A stretch of 9,932 bases of DNA from an uncultured Selenomonadales bacterium (GTDB lineage Bacteria > Bacillota > Negativicutes > Selenomonadales > Selenomonadaceae): contig CALEPR010000176.1 of NCBI GenBank assembly GCA_937910665.1, positions 1 through 9,932 of the forward strand, written 5' to 3'. Below the pieces are notes generated by a model. It was given only the letters and a program-made list of their open reading frames with translations, had not been told where the DNA came from and did no database searches. Below, one piece after another: positions 6,322 to 9,932 of the stretch (position 1 is the stretch's first letter; each line of letters begins with the position of its first letter). The translations under genes were made by a program, and so were the position numbers.

Positions 6322-7609
6322 TCAAAGGAATCATCGCCTCAACAATAAAACCTGCGTCGCTCCAATAGTGGACAGTTCCATGCAAAAGTTCCAAACGCTC
6401 ATGCATATGTCGCAAACCGAAACCTTGTTCAACTTCGTCGCAACCTTCGCCATTATCAGCAATAACTATGATTAAATATTTTTCATTGCCGCCGATTGTA
6501 ATTTTTACTTCTGTGGCGTGTCCATGTCTGTTTGCGTTCGTCAAACATTCCTGAATAATTCTGTAAATAACGTCCTCTTGATCTTGCCGCAAATTATCTG
6601 CCCAACTGAAAATATCAAAAGTAATTTTCATTCCTGAGGATTCGGAATAATCTTTTGTCATTTGCATTAACGCTTCTTGGAAAGGTAATTTTTCTAAATC
6701 GTCCGGGCGAAGTTTTTTTACCGAGCGACGAACATCGGTAATTCCTTTCTTGGCAGCAAAGCGAATTTTTTGCAGTTGCTTTTTTGTAACTTCCGGCGCA
6801 ACGTTCAAAGTTACCATGCAAGCATCAAGTCCGGCAACAATTCCTGTCAAAGCATGTCCGAGCGTGTCATGAATTTCCCTTGCAAGTCTGTTTCTTTCTC
6901 GCGTTTCTGCAATTTGTTCCGCTTCGATCGCATAGGCGCGGAGTCTTTGATTTGCCTCCTCAAGTTTTTCATTCAGCAGACGGATTCTTTCTTTCTCCTC
7001 ATGTTTATTTTTTATCAGCATGACAAGATAGAAAACAAAAAATACTGTGTTGACTGAGTAGAAAATATTTTTCAACGCCAAAATAATTGCTTGCGTCTCT
7101 GCATTGTAGTAGGAGACGTACGCCTCGAAAGAAATAATTTTTGTCTGGAAAAGAGCGATATTATAATTTGCAATCAAGTAAAGCGTAATCATCACCAACA
7201 ACAAAATATATTCTTGGTGACGACCTTCATAGCGATACATTAAATCTGCGACGACCAACAAAATTACCCCGTCGTAGGACAAATTCAAACTGCGAAGTAG
7301 AAGCATACAGATAACGACTTCAGAAATAAACAGAAGGTGGTGCAGGTAAGGAATATTTTTATCGACCTCTCTGTAAAAATATCCGACAACCAACAAGGCG
7401 GCAAATGACAGCGCGGTTGTGAAAAAAATTTCGCTCGACGACACAGGCAGAGCAGAAACTTTTTCAAGAAAAGATCTCGCCATCATAGATTGATTTATTT
7501 TGTTCTGCGTCAGACACATGAACGCAGTCAAAATAAAAATTACAAAGCCGTTGTAAATATAAAAAAATTTATGCGTTTCAGTGATAACGATTGAATTTTT
7601 GTTTGTCAA
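6284..7609 (-). CDS. Membrane histidine kinase, NarL/LiaS type (HisKA_3)
   Basis: The 441-residue sensor has about six hydrophobic segments in residues 16-199 (near 16-34, 60-79, 86-108, 112-126, 132-157 and 180-199), without a large extracellular domain. A probable coiled coil (about 200-237) leads to the HisKA_3 dimerisation domain, with phosphoacceptor His247 in LAREIHDTLGHAL. The ATPase domain shows the N box (QECLTNANRHG, 353-363), DNGEG (385-389) and GFGLRHMHER (396-405). It should phosphorylate the response regulator encoded next. With so little exposed outside the membrane, the coupled solute-binding protein may supply ligand recognition, which is inference. The start at TTG 7609 is the only candidate that keeps the first helix whole, but it lacks a good Shine-Dalgarno and coincides with a TTGACA hexamer. 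Confidence 0.92.
   Translation of the reverse strand: MTNKNSIVITETHKFFYIYNGFVIFILTAFMCLTQNKINQSMMARSFLEKVSALPVSSSEIFFTTALSFAALLVVGYFYREVDKNIPYLHHLLFISEVVICMLLLRSLNLSYDGVILLVVADLMYRYEGRHQEYILLLVMITLYLIANYNIALFQTKIISFEAYVSYYNAETQAIILALKNIFYSVNTVFFVFYLVMLIKNKHEEKERIRLLNEKLEEANQRLRAYAIEAEQIAETRERNRLAREIHDTLGHALTGIVAGLDACMVTLNVAPEVTKKQLQKIRFAAKKGITDVRRSVKKLRPDDLEKLPFQEALMQMTKDYSESSGMKITFDIFSWADNLRQDQEDVIYRIIQECLTNANRHGHATEVKITIGGNEKYLIIVIADNGEGCDEVEQGFGLRHMHERLELLHGTVHYWSDAGFIVEAMIPLNGDEDVDKNFDS
7581..7609 (-). promoter_or_regulatory. Promoter-like hexamers at the kinase start codon
   Basis: On the minus strand TTGACA (7609-7604) and TATCAC (7586-7581) are separated by exactly 17 bp. The -35 match is perfect and the -10 is fair. 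The TTG of the -35 box is also the proposed kinase start codon, so a transcript begun here could not encode the full protein. It may be chance, or may drive a shorter transcript. Confidence 0.2.
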
Positions 7610-7641
7610 GATTATTACCAGCCTTTTTATGCAAAAAATTT

Positions 7642-7697
7642 TTCATTCCACATTCCTAATTTTCTAACTGAGAACTTGTGAATACAAATTCCTATCA
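7642..7697. repeat. Intergenic repeat, copy B (core TTGTGAATACA)
   Basis: This lies between the kinase and alkD-type genes. TTCATTCC (7642-7649) matches the inner right arm of the ruvA palindrome (2805-2812). CTAATTTT (7656-7663) follows, and the 11-mer TTGTGAATACA sits at 7676-7686, spaced exactly as in 3477-3519. Extended by one base, the core is the palindrome TTGT-GAAT-ACAA. It looks like a decayed composite of the heptad repeat and the 11-mer module. No convincing promoter for the kinase operon is visible in the gap. Confidence 0.4.
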
Positions 7698-7701
7698 AAA
7701 A

Positions 7702-8397
7702 TTATTTTCTCCTAAGCGACTTTAAATAATTTTTTGTTTCGGCAGAAATGCGTCGGCTCTCCACCGCCTTTTGAATTGTTTTTCTATGAACGCTTGCCGA
7801 CAATAAATTTTTTTCAAGAAAAATTATCGCTGCGTCAAATTGTTTTATAAGTCCTTCCGCAAAAAACCAAGCCGCCATCATTTCCACATAGTACTCGGTC
7901 GATTTTATTTCCGAAACCCAACGCAGATATTTTTTGTCAAAATTTTCTCCGAGATAAAATTTCATCAACATCAAAATTCCAAATCGGATTGTGTAAGTTT
8001 CATTCGACGCAATCCATTTTTTAATTTCGCTTTCAAGTTCCGAAGTATTCTTTGCAAAAATTTTTGGAATCAGAGAATCACAATTTCCCCAGTTGTCGAG
8101 GTAAGGCAAAAATTTTTTCACGCCCTGCAGACATTCATAAAAATTTTTCATCTCCGACAAAAGCAAAACGTGAATGGAATTTTCTTCAAAATACTTGTGC
8201 GGCAAGTCATTAAAAAAAATTTCTGCGTCGTGATTTTGAAAAAAATTTTTTGCCAACTTGGAAAGTTCCGGAATTCTCACGCCGATAATTTTTTCTTCCG
8301 CGACTGTCGGCAAAAGTTTCGCGCTGAATTTTTTGTAATTTAAATCCTGCAGTTCAAATAATTTTTCGCGCAGTTCCTCAATACAAAATTCTTGCAT
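7702..8397 (-). CDS. AlkD-type DNA alkylation repair glycosylase
   Basis: The 231-residue all-helical HEAT-like-repeat protein belongs to the DNA alkylation repair family (PF08713), which excises N3- and N7-alkylated purines without base flipping. Residues matching the known AlkD active-site set are in place: Trp103 and Asp107 in DNWGNCDSL, Arg138 in YTIRFGILML, and Trp177 in MMAAWFFAEG. It is close to the family length of about 220-240. GAGG lies 8 nt before the ATG. The gene begins 17 nt after the sufB/sufD-type gene, so it is probably cotranscribed with the Fe-S assembly genes. This may tie base repair to iron or oxidative stress, although AlkD itself carries no Fe-S cluster. Confidence 0.88.
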   Translation of the reverse strand: MQEFCIEELREKLFELQDLNYKKFSAKLLPTVAEEKIIGVRIPELSKLAKNFFQNHDAEIFFNDLPHKYFEENSIHVLLLSEMKNFYECLQGVKKFLPYLDNWGNCDSLIPKIFAKNTSELESEIKKWIASNETYTIRFGILMLMKFYLGENFDKKYLRWVSEIKSTEYYVEMMAAWFFAEGLIKQFDAAIIFLEKNLLSASVHRKTIQKAVESRRISAETKNYLKSLRRK

Positions 8398-8414
8398 AAA
8401 AATTTCCTCAAAAT

Positions 8415-9341
8415 TTATTTCAAAAAGCCGCTGATAATTTGTTCTTCGGCTTCTTTTTCTGTGAGTCCCAAAGTCATCAACTTAATCAACTGATCGCCGG
8501 CAATTTTTCCAATCGCCGCCTCATGAACCAGAGCGGCTTCAACATTATTCGCCTCAAGCGAAGGCACTGCCAAAATTTTTCCTTCGTCCATGATTATCGA
8601 ATCACATTCCGTGTGACCGTGACAAGGAGCGTTGCCGACAATTTTTAAATCCAATTTCTGAAAAGATTTTTCCTTCGCAACACCGCGACTGACAACATCG
8701 GCACTGGAATTTTCTCCATCCAGAACAACGTCGTAAATGCTGAACGCTTTTTGAACTCCATGCGTCATCAATCTTTCGCGAACAAATAATTTTGCGTTTG
8801 CTTTTAAATTTGCAGTTGTCTTTCTTTCCGTCGAGTCAACACCTTTAATCTGAACCATTTCCATTTCCATCGTGGAATCTTCGTCGAGAGAAACTTCCGT
8901 GACAGGATTTAAAATTCTTTTTCCCGAGCCGTCGCCCGAGCCAAAATGTTTTTCAACATATTTGACTTTAGAATTTTTGCCGACAAAAAATCTATGAACT
9001 CCGTCGTGTTCTGAATCTTGAACTCCGCAGTTGTCAATTCCGCAACCGGCAACAATGACCACGTCGCAATTATCTCCGACAAAAAAATCATTGTAAACAG
9101 TTTCGCGCAAACCGCTCGCACTCAAAACAACAGGAATGTGAACGCTTTCGTTTACAGTATTCGGCTTGATGTGAATATCAATTCCGGAACCGTTTTCTTT
9201 AGAAATAATTTCAATGTTCGCGGTATTATTTCTTCCTGCAAGTTGTCCGTTAGCTCGAAAATTATATGCGCCCGCAGGAACTGAATGAAGATTTGCAACT
9301 TCGGCAAGCAGACGTTTTTGAATTGCATCCATTTTAAACAT
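8415..9341 (-). CDS. sufB: SufB/SufD-family Fe-S cluster assembly scaffold (short form)
   Basis: At 308 residues this is the short, single-component SufB/SufD type found in archaea and anaerobic bacteria with two-gene SUF systems; E. coli SufB has about 495. The beta-helix core includes VAGCGIDNCG (98-107, with Cys100 and Cys105), EHDGVHRFFV (111-120) and YVEKHFG (128-134). The conserved C-terminal block has HTECDSII (243-250, Cys246) and VHEAAIGKIAGDQL (272-285, His273 and Glu274), equivalent to the cysteine and His-Glu pair linked to cluster assembly in SufB/SufD. The SufC-contacting C-terminal helices follow (LGLTEKEAEEQI, 291-302). It should form a complex with the SufC ATPase, whose gene ends 3 nt upstream. 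The start is ATG 9341, with AAAGGGA upstream; a second in-frame ATG lies at 9332. Confidence 0.9.
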   Translation of the reverse strand: MFKMDAIQKRLLAEVANLHSVPAGAYNFRANGQLAGRNNTANIEIISKENGSGIDIHIKPNTVNESVHIPVVLSASGLRETVYNDFFVGDNCDVVIVAGCGIDNCGVQDSEHDGVHRFFVGKNSKVKYVEKHFGSGDGSGKRILNPVTEVSLDEDSTMEMEMVQIKGVDSTERKTTANLKANAKLFVRERLMTHGVQKAFSIYDVVLDGENSSADVVSRGVAKEKSFQKLDLKIVGNAPCHGHTECDSIIMDEGKILAVPSLEANNVEAALVHEAAIGKIAGDQLIKLMTLGLTEKEAEEQIISGFLK

Positions 9342-9344
9342 TTT

Positions 9345-9932
9345 TCACGCATCCCTTTCCAATTTTTTACAAGCCGCAACTGCGGAATCCGTTCCGATAA
9401 TTTTCGGCAAAATTTCCGAAGTCGTACCATGTTCCGTGACTTCTCCGCCATCGACGACAATAATTTCGTCCGCAATACTCAAAATTCTTTCTTGGTGAGA
9501 AATTATTACAATCGAACTGCTCTGAATATTTTTCCGCAGACTTTCAAAAATTTTTATCAGATTTTGAAAACTCCAAAGATCTATTCCCGCCTCAGGTTCG
9601 TCGAAGATGGAAAATTTTGTCTGCCTCGCAATAATTGTAGCAATTTCAATTCTTTTCAACTCTCCTCCGGAAAGAGAAGAATTTACTTCGCGGTTAATAT
9701 AATCTCTCGCACAAAGCCCGACTTCCGAAAGATAATTGCAAGCCTGCGCGAAAGATAATTTTTTCCCCGCCGCCAGTCGAAGCAAATCAAAAACTTCCAG
9801 ACCTTTGAACTTTACAGGTTGCTGAAAAGCAAAACTTATTCCAAGTCGAGCGCGTTCGGTAATATTTTTTTCGGTGATGTCCTCGCCGTCCAGAAAAATT
9901 TTTCCGCGCGTCGGCTTTTCAATTCCGGCAAT
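9345..9932 (-). CDS. sufC: SufC-type Fe-S assembly ABC ATPase (5' end outside window)
   Basis: The frame is open to the window edge, so 195 C-terminal residues are visible. Numbering from the first visible residue, the Q-loop is SFAFQQP (33-39), the ABC signature is LSGGE (87-91), Walker B is FSIFDEPEAGID (107-118) and the H-loop His is 146 (IISHQER). The Walker A motif must lie just beyond position 9932. The Q-loop style, EAGIDLW and the VTEHGTTSEIL tail match SufC rather than a transport ATPase, and the adjacent SufB/SufD partner confirms it. SufC powers conformational change of the scaffold complex in the cytosol. A TTG at 9785 is internal and is not the start. Confidence 0.92.
   Translation of the reverse strand: MAGIEKPTRGKIFLDGEDITEKNITERARLGISFAFQQPVKFKGLEVFDLLRLAAGKKLSFAQACNYLSEVGLCARDYINREVNSSLSGGELKRIEIATIIARQTKFSIFDEPEAGIDLWSFQNLIKIFESLRKNIQSSSIVIISHQERILSIADEIIVVDGGEVTEHGTTSEILPKIIGTDSAVAACKKLERDA

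Noticed and set aside
9345..9785. A short ATPase gene starting at TTG 9785
   Set aside because: The frame stays open upstream to the window edge and encodes the SufC Q-loop region, so this is the 3' part of a normal sufC.

Overview
This AT-rich window has ten genes in two convergent blocks. Codon choice favours A/T throughout. The mix of RuvC, a DUF116 protein, a two-gene SUF system and AlkD suggests an anaerobic member of the Bacillota, with a Negativicutes/Clostridia type of genome most likely. That placement is inference from gene content; there is no rRNA or other taxonomic marker in the window.

Plus strand (1-4315): positions 1-371 hold no supported gene. They contain a strong intrinsic terminator for a gene lying before the window, a second hairpin, a 14-bp direct repeat and the thrS promoter. 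Then follow thrS (threonyl-tRNA synthetase, without the usual TGS domain), a terminator, ruvC and ruvA (Holliday-junction resolvase and branch-migration subunit), and a membrane-anchored cysteine-rich DUF116 protein. ruvB does not follow ruvA. The 94-bp gap between ruvC and ruvA is almost filled by a 72-nt palindrome built of degenerate 7-bp units, which separates the ruvA Shine-Dalgarno from its start codon.

Minus strand (9932-4322, read right to left): a partial sufC, then a short sufB/sufD-type gene and an alkD-type DNA glycosylase gene, spaced 3 and 17 nt apart and probably one operon. After a 92-bp gap comes a tightly overlapping trio: a six-helix NarL/LiaS-type histidine kinase, a LuxR/NarL-type response regulator and a membrane-anchored family 1 extracellular solute-binding protein. 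No transporter permease or ATPase accompanies it. The layout looks like a sensing cassette in which the binding protein is a co-receptor or the output, but this is inference.

The most unusual signals are between genes: the heptad palindrome before ruvA, and two related intergenic segments (3477-3519 and 7656-7697) sharing an exact 11-mer in opposite orientations relative to the local genes. They look like pieces of a dispersed, modular repeat family.
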